Below, piece after piece: positions 44,784 to 53,417 of a stretch of DNA of 64,000 bases. Positions within the stretch are counted from its first letter, which is position 1, and every line of letters starts with the position of its first letter. The notes under the pieces were generated by a model. The model had not been told where the DNA came from, ran no database searches, and saw only the letters and a list, made by a program, of their open reading frames with translations. The DNA is from Streptomyces sp. GESEQ-35. Its GTDB lineage: Bacteria > Actinomycetota > Actinomycetes > Streptomycetales > Streptomycetaceae. The stretch spans positions 372,001 through 436,000 of the forward strand of contig NZ_JAFFSX010000003.1 in assembly GCF_017948485.1 (NCBI RefSeq), written 5' to 3'. A program made the translations under genes and the position numbers.

Positions 44784-45131
44784 CTAGAGGACGAACCCGG
44801 GCTGCCCCTCGTCCGTGACGACCGGCCGGCCCGCGTGTGCCCACGTCTCCATGCCGCCGTCGACGTTCACGGCATCGATGCCCTGCTGGACGAGGTACAT
44901 CGTGACCTGGGCCGAACGTCCGCCGGAACGGCAGATCACATGGACCCGGCCGTCCTGCGGAGCCGCCTCGGTCACCTCGCCGTACCGGGCCACGAACTCG
45001 CTGATGGGGACATGCAGCGCCCCATCGGCGTGACCCGCCCGCCACTCGTCGTCCTCGCGGACATCCAGCAGGAAGTCGCCGTCCTTGAGGTCACCGACCT
45101 CGACCGTGGGCACACCAGCTCCGAAACTCAT
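44784..45131 (-). CDS. Single-domain rhodanese-like protein
   Basis: A 115-residue sulfurtransferase domain with FLLDVREDDEWRAGHADGAL and the active loop VICRSGGRSAQVTMYL (Cys as persulfide carrier). Likely a cytoplasmic sulfur donor or detoxifier. ATG 45131 is preceded by TAGCGT at 7 bases, so a leaderless start is probable; a longer frame to 45332 runs into the repeat element. Convergent with the acyl-CoA dehydrogenase. Confidence 0.87.
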   Translation of the reverse strand: MSFGAGVPTVEVGDLKDGDFLLDVREDDEWRAGHADGALHVPISEFVARYGEVTEAAPQDGRVHVICRSGGRSAQVTMYLVQQGIDAVNVDGGMETWAHAGRPVVTDEGQPGFVL

Positions 45132-45138
45132 GTCCCCG

Positions 45139-45144
45139 ACGCTA
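45139..45144 (-). promoter_or_regulatory. Candidate -10 element, leaderless rhodanese gene
   Basis: TAGCGT on the minus strand 7 bases before ATG 45131. Confidence 0.4.
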
Positions 45145-45212
45145 CCGGACCGGCTACCCGGCCCGACGGGGCGAGCGCTCCGCGGGAAGTGCGGCGAGGA
45201 GAGGTCGTCGAT

Positions 45213-45293
45213 CGTCTGCGGCCCGGCGGTGGCTGGTCGCGCCCACGCGGCGGAGCCGCATATCGACACAGCCCCGCGCCCCTTTGCGGCGCT
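45213..45293 (+). repeat. Dispersed intergenic repeat, copy 4 (long form)
   Basis: CGTCTGCGGCCCGGCGGTGG, CTGGTCGCGCCCACGCGGCG, GAGCCGCATATCGACACAGC, then CCCGCGCCCCTTTGCGGCGC. It differs from copy 3 by a handful of substitutions and one indel. It lies between two minus-strand genes. Confidence 0.75.
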
Positions 45294-45338
45294 GTCGATC
45301 CGCAGCCGACGATCCGCAGGCGACTGCACCAAGGCCGG

Positions 45339-46250
45339 TCAGCGCAGCAGCTCCGCCAGCTGCGCCTCGCGCTCGGCGACCTGGGCCAGAAGCTGTTCGG
45401 CGACCTCTTCCAAGAGACGGTCGGGGTCGTCCGGTGCCAGCCGGAGCATGGCGCCGATCGCGCTCTCCTCCAGTTCCCGGGCGACGACGGCGATCAGTTC
45501 CTTGCGCTGGGCGAGCCATTCGAGGCGGGCGTAGAGCTCCTCGGCCGGGCTCGGGCGCCGCTCCTCGGGGACCGGTCCTGCGGCCCACTCCGCGGACAGC
45601 TCCCGCAGCAGGGCCTCGTCGCCACGGCTGTAGGCGGCGTTGACGCGCGTGATGAACTCCTCACGCCGCTTGCGCTCGCCCTCCTCCTGGGCCAGGTCGG
45701 GATGGGCCTTGCGGGCCAGCTCGCGGTAGAGCTTGCGGGCCTCGTCGCTGGGGCGCACCCGCTGCGGGGGGCGTACCGGCTGCTCGGTGAGCATCGCGGC
45801 GGCCTCCGGGGACAGTCCGTCCCCGTCCATCCAGCCGTGGAACAGCTCCTCGACACCCGGCATCGGCATGACCCGGGCCCGGGCCTCGTCCGCCTTACGC
45901 ACGTCCTCGGGGTCGCCGGTACGGGCGGCCACGGCCTCGGCGATCCGCGCGTCCAGCTCGTCGAGCCGGGCGTACATCGGGCCGAGCCTCTGATGGTGCA
46001 GCCGCGAGAAGTTCTCCACCTCCACACGGAAGGTCTCCATCGCGATCTCGTACTCGATGAGCGCCTGCTCAGCGGCCAGCACAGCCCGCTCCAGCCGCTC
46101 CTCGGGCCGGGGCGCGGCGTCCTCGGAGGAGGCGCCGGCGTCCTGGAGCCCGGGCGCACCGTCCTCGGCCTCGGCCGACGGCACGCCGTCCTCCGGCGTC
46201 ACCCCGGCCTCTCCTGCGACCCCACCCTGCTCAGCTTCCGACCTCGTCAC
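45339..46250 (-). CDS. J-domain protein
   Basis: About 303 residues. A long acidic/helical N-terminus (coiled-coil-like LERAVLAAEQALIEYEIAME) precedes a J domain, recognisable by SDEARKLYRELARKAHPDLA (HPD) and RRREEFITRVNAAYSRGD, then another helical tail. J domains recruit and stimulate DnaK; no Gly/Phe or zinc-finger region of DnaJ is present, so it is a specialised co-chaperone. GTG 46250 follows TACGCT by 6 bases; the frame is open to 46268. Confidence 0.8.
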   Translation of the reverse strand: MTRSEAEQGGVAGEAGVTPEDGVPSAEAEDGAPGLQDAGASSEDAAPRPEERLERAVLAAEQALIEYEIAMETFRVEVENFSRLHHQRLGPMYARLDELDARIAEAVAARTGDPEDVRKADEARARVMPMPGVEELFHGWMDGDGLSPEAAAMLTEQPVRPPQRVRPSDEARKLYRELARKAHPDLAQEEGERKRREEFITRVNAAYSRGDEALLRELSAEWAAGPVPEERRPSPAEELYARLEWLAQRKELIAVVARELEESAIGAMLRLAPDDPDRLLEEVAEQLLAQVAEREAQLAELLR

Positions 46251-46256
46251 CCGCCC

Positions 46257-46262
46257 AGCGTA
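46257..46262 (-). promoter_or_regulatory. Candidate -10 element, leaderless J-domain gene
   Basis: TACGCT on the minus strand 6 bases before GTG 46250. Confidence 0.4.
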
Positions 46263-46501
46263 GGCCACGGCCCGCCCGGCCCGACGGCCTCACCGCGCGC
46301 ACCGTCCATGGCCCCGCCCACCGAAGGCCAAGCGCAGCGAACGTCCATCGAAAGCCAGGGCCCCGGCGCCCCGCAGAGCCAAGCCCCGCTATGGCCGGAC
46401 CCGGCGAACGCCCACCGACAACCGAGCCCCGCGGCACCCACCGACAGCCAGGCCCGGCAGAGCACCGGCCGAAACCCGAGCCCCACCAAACGCCGGCCCC
46501 G

Positions 46502-47956
46502 TCACACCCCCGTCTCCGCCGCAACCCGCCCCGACCGCACAGCCGCCACCAGCTCCGCGTGGTCGGCCTCCGTGCGGTCGGCGTAGGCCACGGCGAAGGT
46601 GGCCATCGCCTCGTCCAGTTCCTCGTTCTTGCCGCAGTAGCCGGAGATGAGGCGGGGGTCGGCGCTGTGGGAGTGGGCGCGGGCCAGGAGGGCGCCGGTC
46701 ATACGGGCGTAGTCGTCGATCTGGTCGGTGGAGAGGGCGGCGGGGTCGACGCTGCCCTTGCGGTTGCGGAACTGGCGTACCTGGAAGGGGAGTCCGTCGA
46801 CCGTCGTCCAGCCCAGCAGGATGTCGCTGACGACCTGCATACGCTTCTGGCCGAGCACCACCCGGCGCCCGTCGTGGCCCACCTTCGGCGCCTCGAACCC
46901 CGCTGTCACCAGGTGCGGAACCAGCACGGAGGACCTGGCCTCCTTCACCTGGAGCACCAGCGGCTCGCCACGGTGGTCCAGCAGCAGCACGACGTACGAC
47001 CGCGTGCCCACACTGCCCGTGCCGACCACGCGGAAGGCCACATCGTGCACCGCGTGCCGGGCCAGGAGGGGAAGGCGGTCCTCGGAGAGCGTCGTCAGAT
47101 ACTCCTCCAGGCCTGCTGCCACCGCCGCCGCCTCCGCGTCCGGCACCTGCCGCAGCACCGGAGGGGCGTCGACGAAGCGCCGCCCGCCGTCCTCGGTCGG
47201 CGCCGTCGACCTCTCCGCGAAGCGCCCGCTGGTGTTGGCCCGCGCCTTCTCGGCGACCCGCTCCAGCGTGCCGAGCAGGTCATGGGCGTCAGTGTGGGAG
47301 ACGAGTTCCTCGTCCGCGATGGCGTTCCACGCGTCCAGGACCGGGAGCCTGGCCAGCAGCCGCATGGTGCGGCGGTAGGCGCCCACCGTGTCGTGCGCGG
47401 CCTTGCGGCAGGTGTCCTCGCCGGCGCCCGCCTCACGGGCCGCGAGCACCAGCGAGGCGGCGAGCCGCTTGAGGTCCCACTCCCAGGGGCCGTGGACCGT
47501 TTCGTCGAAGTCGTTCAGATCGATGACCAGGCTGCCGCGTGCGTCGCCGTACAGCCCGAAGTTGGCCGCGTGGGCGTCGCCGCAGATCTGGGCGCGGATC
47601 CGGGTCATGGGGGTGCGCGCCAGGTCGTAGGCCATCAGGCCCGCGGAGCCGCGCAGGAAGGCGAAGGGGGTCGCGGCCATGCGGCCGATCCGCAGCGGGG
47701 TGAGCTCGGGGAGCCGGCCGCGGCTGGACTCCTCGACCGCGCTCACCGCGTCGGGGCGGGAGCCGTCCGCGTCGAGTGCGGCGTGCGTGTTCCGCGGAAC
47801 CAGCTTCCGCAGCGCCTTCCCCTCTTCCTTGGGCGACTGCGCCCCCGTGGCGGACCACTCGGCGAAGCCCTGCACGCGCGGCAGCCGACGCGCCGCCCGA
47901 GCACTCACGGCAGCCCCCTGGGCCACCTCAGCCACTCCCGCATCCACCTGGGTCAC
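46502..47956 (-). CDS. DUF2252 family protein
   Basis: A 484-residue protein of the DUF2252 family, distantly kinase-like. Recognisable parts are RIRAQICGDAHAANFGLYGD, VIDLNDFDETVHGPWEWDLK and VGTRSYVVLLLDHRGEPLVL; the first two resemble catalytic and metal-binding segments of small-molecule kinases. Function unknown. GTG 47956 has GGAGG 8 bases upstream; the frame runs to 48085. A 251-base gap between its end and the J-domain gene holds only CCGACxxCC-like degenerate sequence. Confidence 0.82.
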   Translation of the reverse strand: MTQVDAGVAEVAQGAAVSARAARRLPRVQGFAEWSATGAQSPKEEGKALRKLVPRNTHAALDADGSRPDAVSAVEESSRGRLPELTPLRIGRMAATPFAFLRGSAGLMAYDLARTPMTRIRAQICGDAHAANFGLYGDARGSLVIDLNDFDETVHGPWEWDLKRLAASLVLAAREAGAGEDTCRKAAHDTVGAYRRTMRLLARLPVLDAWNAIADEELVSHTDAHDLLGTLERVAEKARANTSGRFAERSTAPTEDGGRRFVDAPPVLRQVPDAEAAAVAAGLEEYLTTLSEDRLPLLARHAVHDVAFRVVGTGSVGTRSYVVLLLDHRGEPLVLQVKEARSSVLVPHLVTAGFEAPKVGHDGRRVVLGQKRMQVVSDILLGWTTVDGLPFQVRQFRNRKGSVDPAALSTDQIDDYARMTGALLARAHSHSADPRLISGYCGKNEELDEAMATFAVAYADRTEADHAELVAAVRSGRVAAETGV

Positions 47957-48091
47957 ACCGACCGCCTCCCCCGTACACGCGTAGACGCGTACACGCACGA
48001 ACATCAACTCGTGCCGACGGTACAACCGGCAGCCGAAACGCGTCAGACCCTGTGGACAACTCCACCCTGTGGAGGCCCACCGCACGCGGAG

Positions 48092-48454
48092 CTAACAGCC
48101 GCCGTCCCGCCCGCCCTCGGGCAGATGCTTCGCCGCCCAGTCCCCGAGCTCCTGGAGAGCCGGCCTCAGCGCCGCTCCCGCGTCCGTCAGCCGGTACAGA
48201 ACCCGCAGCGGCGGCCCGTCGTCGACCTCGCGCACGACGAGTCCCGCGGCGCCCAGTTCGGTGAGGCGGTCGGAGAGCATGCGCTCGCTGATCCCGGGGA
48301 CGGCCCGGCGCAGATCGGCGAAGTGCGCGGGCTGCTCCACCAGCACGGACACGATCGGGCCGGTCCAGCGCTTGCCGAGCAGCAGAAATACACGGCTGAT
48401 GCCGCCGTCCACCCGCTTGCACGTCGACTCGTCGTGAATCTGCTCACCCGCCAT
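48092..48454 (-). CDS. HxlR family transcriptional regulator
   Basis: A 120-residue winged-helix protein. TCKRVDGGISRVFLLLGKRW and FADLRRAVPGISERMLSDRL are typical of HxlR regulators, which respond to electrophiles or redox stress through Cys. It diverges from the azoreductase gene, which it probably regulates. ATG 48454 (MAGEQIHDES) has TACCCT 6 bases upstream; a TTG at 48481 extends it. Confidence 0.87.
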   Translation of the reverse strand: MAGEQIHDESTCKRVDGGISRVFLLLGKRWTGPIVSVLVEQPAHFADLRRAVPGISERMLSDRLTELGAAGLVVREVDDGPPLRVLYRLTDAGAALRPALQELGDWAAKHLPEGGRDGGC

Positions 48455-48605
48455 GGCTTCAGGGTACTGCCCTGACAACAAGGGGATGAAAAAAAGTAAG
48501 TACCTGTGTTATTCATAGTCGAGTACGAAAACTTAGTTACTGCGCCTTCGTGCGGGCACCCCTCTTTGTCATCCCCGTACGGCCACCCTCTTCTTGGAGA
48601 CCCCC

Positions 48606-49259
48606 ATGGCCACGCTTCTGCACATCGACTCGTCCGTGTTCCCCCACGGCGCCTCCGCGTCCCGCGCCGTCGCGGACGCCTTCCGCAAGACCTGGGAGGA
48701 GCAGCACCCCGAGGGCACGGTGATCTACCGCGACCTCTCCGCGGAGCCCGTCGCGCACATCACCGCCGACGCCCACTCCGCCGGCTTCGCCGACCCGGCC
48801 GCGCACAGCCCCGAGCAGGCGGCCGCCTTCGCGGAGCGCCTGACGCTGATCGAGGAGCTGGAGCGGGCGGACGCCGTGCTGATCGGCGCCCCGATGTACA
48901 ACTTCACGATCCCGTCCACCCTGAAGGCCTGGCTTGACCACGTGATCCTGATGGGCCGCACCGCCGCCAACGAGGACTCGGAGGTCAAGGGCACCCCGGT
49001 CACCGTCGTCGCCAGCCGCGGCGGCTCCTACGCCCCGGGCACCCCGCGCGAGGACTCCGAGTACGTGCAGAACTACCTGTCGGCGATCTTCACCGGCCTC
49101 CTCGCCATGGACCTCGACTTCATCGTCCCGGAGCTCACCATGGCCCCGCACAACCCTGCGATGGCCGAGCTGGTCCCGCTCTTCGAGGCCTCCCGCGAAC
49201 GCTCCCTCGATGACGCCGCCGCCAAGGCCAAGAAGCTGGCGCAGCGCTTCGCCGCGTAG
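48606..49259 (+). CDS. azoR: FMN-dependent NADH-azoreductase
   Basis: A 217-residue flavodoxin-fold enzyme reducing quinones and azo bonds with NADH. FMN-binding patterns are SSVFPHGASASRAV and IGAPMYNFTIPSTLKAWLDH; SRGGSYAPG follows. ATG 48606 has GGAGA upstream. It diverges from HxlR; the AT-rich space (48480-48540, low GC for this genome) contains GTAC-rich segments that may be the operator. Confidence 0.92.
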   Translation: MATLLHIDSSVFPHGASASRAVADAFRKTWEEQHPEGTVIYRDLSAEPVAHITADAHSAGFADPAAHSPEQAAAFAERLTLIEELERADAVLIGAPMYNFTIPSTLKAWLDHVILMGRTAANEDSEVKGTPVTVVASRGGSYAPGTPREDSEYVQNYLSAIFTGLLAMDLDFIVPELTMAPHNPAMAELVPLFEASRERSLDDAAAKAKKLAQRFAA

Positions 49260-49334
49260 GCGCCCCCGAGGGGCGGCCGTGGTGTGATTGTCCTCTCACC
49301 TGCGACCCTGCGCCCGACCGTCCGGGAAACGAAA

Positions 49335-49365
49335 AAGCCCCGCAGGTCCAGGACCTGCGGGGCTT
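49335..49365. terminator. Strong hairpin after azoR
   Basis: AAGCCCCGCAGGTCC (49335-49349) and GGACCTGCGGGGCTT (49351-49365) are perfect complements with A-rich sequence before and T-rich after. Confidence 0.8.
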
Positions 49366-49481
49366 CCGTCTGGTGGGGAACCGACGAAATGCGCTGGTCA
49401 GCGGCTACCCGTGAGCAACAGAGATCGTTTCCCGGGGAGAGATTGATCCTTTCCCACCGCGCAGGTCCCACGGGCTCCCGG

Positions 49482-49718
49482 TCAGGTCAGACGGATGGCC
49501 TTCCCGCGCCGACCGCCGCGTTCAGAGCCGCCAGGCAATTGGCGGCTCTGTACGTAGGACGCCTCACCTTGTCGTCGCCTGCTCCCTCTGCGATAGGTGG
49601 CATGGCAATCAGAGACCTGCACGGCGAGAACAGTGGGCACCTCCCGGAGTAGGTCGCGTCCGCAATCCGCGACCTGGCCGGCGACACTGCCAGCGCCGAT
49701 GAAGCCGAGCGTCGTCAC
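49482..49718 (-). pseudogene. Fragment of a Rossmann-fold NAD(P)-dependent oxidoreductase
   Basis: A 79-codon frame begins GTG 49718 by overlapping the upstream stop (GTGA). The first 17 residues VTTLGFIGAGSVAGQVA match the start of NADP-dependent F420-reductase-like proteins, then similarity ends and a hairpin lies inside the frame. Looks like the 5' stub of a broken gene. Confidence 0.4.
49523..49550. terminator. Hairpin inside the truncated oxidoreductase remnant
   Basis: CAGAGCCGCCA (49523-49533), loop GGCAAT, TGGCGGCTCTG (49540-49550), perfect 11-bp arms. Confidence 0.6.
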
Positions 49719-50581
49719 GACCGGCTCTCGGTCTGCGGGTGGACGGTGAGCACCGGCTTGCCGGTGGCGCCGCCCGACTCGGCGAGCGCGTGGGCCTTGG
49801 CGGCCTCGGTGAGCGGGAAGGTGGCGGCGACGTGCGGGCGCAGCCGCCCGGCCTCGGCGAGAGCGGCGAGGCCGGTCATGCCGGACCGGTCGTGCTCGAT
49901 GACCAGGTTCTTCGCCCGCACTCCCAACTCGGCGGCGCGCGCGGTCACTTCGTCGAAATCGACGGGCAGGCTGGAGACCAGGATGCCGCCGGGCCTGAGG
50001 GAGTCCAGGGCGCGCAGCCGGACCTTGCCGCCGACCACGTCGAGGACCACGTCGATGCCGTGGGCCTCCTTGACGACGTCGGCGGTGCGGTAGTCGATGA
50101 CCTCGTCCGCACCCAGGCCGCGCACGAGGCCGCACTTGTCGCCGGACGCCGTGCCGATCACGTACGCGCCGCGCGCCTTGGCGACCTGCATCGCGAGGTG
50201 CCCGATACCGCCGGCCGCGCCGAGCACCAGCACCCGCTGCCCCGGCCGCAGATCGGCGGTGTCGACCAGCGCCTGCCAGGCGACCAGGCCCGCCATCGGC
50301 AGCGCGGCTGCCTCGGCGTGACTCAGCTCCGCGGGCTTGGGCGCGAAGGCGCGGACGGGACCGGTGACGTACTCGGCGTAGGCTCCGGCTCCGTTCGGGT
50401 AAGGCAGCATGCCGAACACCTCGTCGCCCACCTCGAAGAGCGAGACGCCCAGCCCGACCGCCTCGACGACACCGGACACGTCCCAGCCGAGCGTGAAGGG
50501 CGGCTCGCCCAGGAACAGGCCGAGCCTGCGGTGCTGGCCGTCGGTCGGGTTGACTCCGGCGGCGTGTACGGCGGCAAGGAT
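49715..50581 (-). pseudogene. NADP-dependent zinc-less MDR oxidoreductase, 5'-truncated
   Basis: The open frame runs from the residues ILAAVHAAGVNPTDGQHRRL to ESRS, about 288 codons, and continues as a normal quinone oxidoreductase: GLFLGEPPFTLGWDVSGVVE, LVLGAAGGIGHLAMQVAKAR. The usual N-terminus, about 25 residues including the start Met, is missing: TAG at 50582-50584 precedes ILAA, just 4 bases beyond the TetR stop. The first in-frame initiation codon is GTG 50479 (VSGVVEAVG), leaving out the start of the GroES-like domain. Probably non-functional. Confidence 0.75.
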
Positions 50582-50588
50582 CTAGCTA

Positions 50589-51185
50589 TCACGCGATGCG
50601 CCGACGAAGGTCACCCCGGGCCGCATCCAGGATCTCGTCGGAGAGACCGGGGGCGGACTCGGCGACGGCCCGTGAGAGCAGCAGGGCGCCGACCATCTGG
50701 CTGAACGTCGCCAGCGTCAGGGCGCGTACCCGCTGCGGCTCCTCGATCCGGGTCGCGTCCCGCACGATCTGCTCGAGGCGCTCGATGTTCGCAGCCAGGC
50801 CTTTCGCGTAGTCACACATGGCGGCCGGGTCGAAGCGGCGCGCGTCGCCGGCGAAGCCTGCGTTCGGGCAGCCGTGCGCTATGTCCGCGCGATGGTCGGG
50901 CGAAAGGTAGTAGTCGAACTGGTCCGTGAGCGGGTCGGTGCCCTGCTGCGCCGAAGCGGCAGCGGCGCAGTCGAGGTCGGCGAGCCCGCGTGTCATGGCC
51001 CGGGTGACCACCTCGTCCACGAGCGCACCCTTCGAGGTGAAGTGGTTGTAGAACCCGCCCCGGGTCAGCCCCGCGGCTTTCATCAGCTCGACGAGACCGA
51101 CTGCGTCCACACCACGGTCACGGAACAGCTCCTCGGCGGCGGCGATGATCGCCTCTCGGTTCTCCGCGGCCTTCTCGCGTGTCAC
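50589..51185 (-). CDS. TetR/AcrR family regulator, NemR-like
   Basis: About 198 residues. HTH region AAEELFRDRGVDAVGLVELM then AAGLTRGGFYNHFTSKGALV, with the C-terminal ligand domain containing CPNAGFAGDARRFDPAAMC, a Cys-containing segment. It probably regulates the divergent old-yellow-enzyme operon through the operator pair between them, as NemR does. Start choice: GTG 51185 (VTREKAAENRE) with GGGG upstream; the frame extends to 51227 without good support. Confidence 0.88.
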   Translation of the reverse strand: MTREKAAENREAIIAAAEELFRDRGVDAVGLVELMKAAGLTRGGFYNHFTSKGALVDEVVTRAMTRGLADLDCAAAASAQQGTDPLTDQFDYYLSPDHRADIAHGCPNAGFAGDARRFDPAAMCDYAKGLAANIERLEQIVRDATRIEEPQRVRALTLATFSQMVGALLLSRAVAESAPGLSDEILDAARGDLRRRIA

Positions 51186-51258
51186 ACCCACGGCCCCATC
51201 CCATCTCGCCCCGTCCCACCGCGTCACCTCGACTTTAGCCCGATGGGATCAATCAGAC

Positions 51259-51316
51259 AATGTCGATCGACATTGACATGCGGACTGGCTGAGCGTAGAA
51301 CGATGTCAAGCGACAT
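51259..51316. promoter_or_regulatory. Two TetR-type operators between the TetR and OYE genes
   Basis: AATGTCGATCGACATT (51259-51274), a perfect 16-bp palindrome, and ATGTC-aagc-GACAT (51303-51316) share the ATGTCnnnnGACAT dyad. The second ends 22 bases before the OYE start codon and can block its promoter. Confidence 0.6.
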
Positions 51317-51338
51317 TGTCTTTGCGAGGAGCACTCTC

Positions 51339-52484
51339 ATGTCCCTCATCCCGCCGCAGTCCGCGACCGGTCGGCACCCGCTGTTCGAGCCCTACAAGAT
51401 GGGCCCGATCGAGCTGCCCAACCGCTTCGTCATGGCCCCGCTCACCCGCATGCGCGCCGACAACCCCCACAGCGCGCCGACCGCGCTGCACGCCGAGTAC
51501 TACGCCCAGCGAGCCGGCGCCGGCCTCATCATCAGCGAAGCCACCGCGATCAGCCCGGACGGCTTCGGCTGGGCGGGAAGCCCCGGCCTGTGGAGCGCGG
51601 AGCAGGTCGCCGGCTGGCGCCAGGTGACCGACGCCGTGCACGCCGCGGGCGGACGGATCATCGCGCAGCTGTGGCACCTGGGAGCGATCTCGCACCCGGA
51701 CCTGCTGCAGGGGCGCACGCCGATGTCCGCCTCCGCCGTCAACCCGCTCCAGGAGAGCGCTACCGCGGCCGGGCGCGTGCCGACCGTCACCCCGCGCGCC
51801 ATGACCAAAGCAGAGATCCGCCAGACCGTCGCGGACTACGCGACCGCCGCGCGCAACGCGCACGACGCGGGGTTCGACGGCGTGGAGATCCTGGCCGGCT
51901 ACCTCTACCTGATCGCCCAGTTCCTCAACCGCTCCACCAACCTGCGCACCGACGAATACGGCGGCAGCCTCGAGAACCGGGCCCGCCTGCTGTTGGAGGT
52001 CGTGGAGTCCGTCGCCGAGGCCGTCGGCCCCGAACGGACCGGCATCAAGTTGGGTCCGATGCACGAGACCGGCCCGTTCGAAGCCAACGACGAGACGCTG
52101 CCCGTAACCGAGTACGCCGTCGGCCGCCTGAACGACTTCGGCCTGTCCCACCTGCTGATGATGGGCGGCACCCGCGATCTGACCGGTACGCCGCTCCAGG
52201 CCCTGGCGGGCGACGGGATGTTCCGCCACTTCCGCCGCCTGTACCGGGGCACGCTCATCGGGACCGTCGACTTCGACCTCGAACGCGCAGGCGCCCTGAT
52301 CTCCTCCGGCGACGCCGACCTGATCGCTTTCGGCAGGCCGTTCATCTCCAACCCCGACCTTGCCGCCCGCTTCGCCGCCGGCGCCCCGCTCGCCGACATC
52401 GACTGGGCCACCGTCTACGGCGGCGGTGCGCGCGGCTACAGCGACTACCCGGCCCTCGAGACCGTCACACAGGGAGCGTCATGA
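51339..52484 (+). CDS. Old yellow enzyme-like alkene reductase, active site divergent
   Basis: A 381-residue FMN-dependent TIM-barrel protein of the old yellow enzyme family, reducing alpha,beta-unsaturated carbonyls or nitro compounds. LFEPYKMGPIELPNRFVMAP, AQLWHLGAISHPDLL and LIAFGRPFISNPDLAARFAA are clear. But the usual HGANGYLLDQF active-site motif reads ILAGYLYLIAQF: His and Asn that bind the carbonyl are replaced by Leu and Tyr, the Tyr that donates a proton is kept. First gene of the right-hand redox operon; GAGGAG lies before ATG 51339. Confidence 0.88.
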   Translation: MSLIPPQSATGRHPLFEPYKMGPIELPNRFVMAPLTRMRADNPHSAPTALHAEYYAQRAGAGLIISEATAISPDGFGWAGSPGLWSAEQVAGWRQVTDAVHAAGGRIIAQLWHLGAISHPDLLQGRTPMSASAVNPLQESATAAGRVPTVTPRAMTKAEIRQTVADYATAARNAHDAGFDGVEILAGYLYLIAQFLNRSTNLRTDEYGGSLENRARLLLEVVESVAEAVGPERTGIKLGPMHETGPFEANDETLPVTEYAVGRLNDFGLSHLLMMGGTRDLTGTPLQALAGDGMFRHFRRLYRGTLIGTVDFDLERAGALISSGDADLIAFGRPFISNPDLAARFAAGAPLADIDWATVYGGGARGYSDYPALETVTQGAS

Positions 52485-53254
52485 CTGTGCCATCACAACT
52501 CGACGACGTCTTCAGCGCCTCACTTACAGGCCGGCGGGCGCTGGTCACCGGGGGCTCCAGGGGGATCGGCGCCGGTATTGTCCGCCGGCTCGCGGCCGAC
52601 GGGGCCGCCGTGGCGTTCACGTACCGAGAGGGCAAGGGTGCCGCGGAAAGCCTCGAGCAGGAGATCACCAGCTCGGGCGGCCACGCCTGGGCGGTCCAGG
52701 CCGACAGCGCGGATCCCGCGGCAGTCCGCGCGGCGGTCAAGGGAGCCGTCGAGCGCTTCGGCGGCCTCGAAGTGCTGGTGAACAATGCGGGCGTCTCTCA
52801 CATGGCACCCGTGGAGGAGTTCCCGCTGGACGAGTTCGACCGGCTTGTCGACGTCAACGTCCGGGCGATCTTCGTGGCGGTCCAGGCCGCCCTGCCGCAC
52901 CTTGGCGCGGGCGGGCGGATCATCAGCATCGGCAGCGTGCTGGCCGACCGGGCCCCGGTCACCGGTGTCAGCGTCTACTCGCTCACGAAGGCCGCCGTGG
53001 CCGGGCTGTCTCGCAGCCTGGCACGGGAACTCGGCCCCCGCGGCATCACCGTCAACACCGTCCAGCCCGGTCCGGTGGAGACCGACTTGAATCCCGACTC
53101 CGGCGAGTTCGCCGACGCCATCCGGGCGATGACTGCCGTCGGCCGCTACGCCCAACCCCGCGACATCGCCGATGCCGTGGCGTTCCTGGCCCGAGCTGAG
53201 GCCGGGTTCGTGACCGGGGCTTCCTGGAACGTCGACGGCGGCTACGCCCTGTAA
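52481..53254 (+). CDS. SDR family oxidoreductase
   Basis: A 257-residue classical short-chain dehydrogenase: cofactor motif ALVTGGSRGIGAGIV, NNAG (VLVNNAGVSH), and catalytic Ser/Tyr/Lys in SIGSVLADRAPVTGVSVYSL with TK following. 3-oxoacyl-reductase type. ATG 52481 overlaps the OYE stop (ATGA). A longer frame from 51590 is spurious. Confidence 0.92.
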   Translation: MTVPSQLDDVFSASLTGRRALVTGGSRGIGAGIVRRLAADGAAVAFTYREGKGAAESLEQEITSSGGHAWAVQADSADPAAVRAAVKGAVERFGGLEVLVNNAGVSHMAPVEEFPLDEFDRLVDVNVRAIFVAVQAALPHLGAGGRIISIGSVLADRAPVTGVSVYSLTKAAVAGLSRSLARELGPRGITVNTVQPGPVETDLNPDSGEFADAIRAMTAVGRYAQPRDIADAVAFLARAEAGFVTGASWNVDGGYAL

Positions 53255-53417
53255 GCCTCCGGCGCCAATCATGACCGGCCCGGCCTCTCACGACCGACGG
53301 CTCGCAGCGACCATCCCACCAGCACAGACGCCTGCAACGGCTCCGAACCCGCCGGCCGGGCACGCGGGGACAGCCCCGCCTACCCAGCCGGCGGCCAAAC
53401 CCATTGGAAGAAGTGAC

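Noticed and set aside
49370..49500. tRNA or attachment site at the accessory boundary
   Set aside because: No cloverleaf, no TTCRA loop and no integrase are visible.
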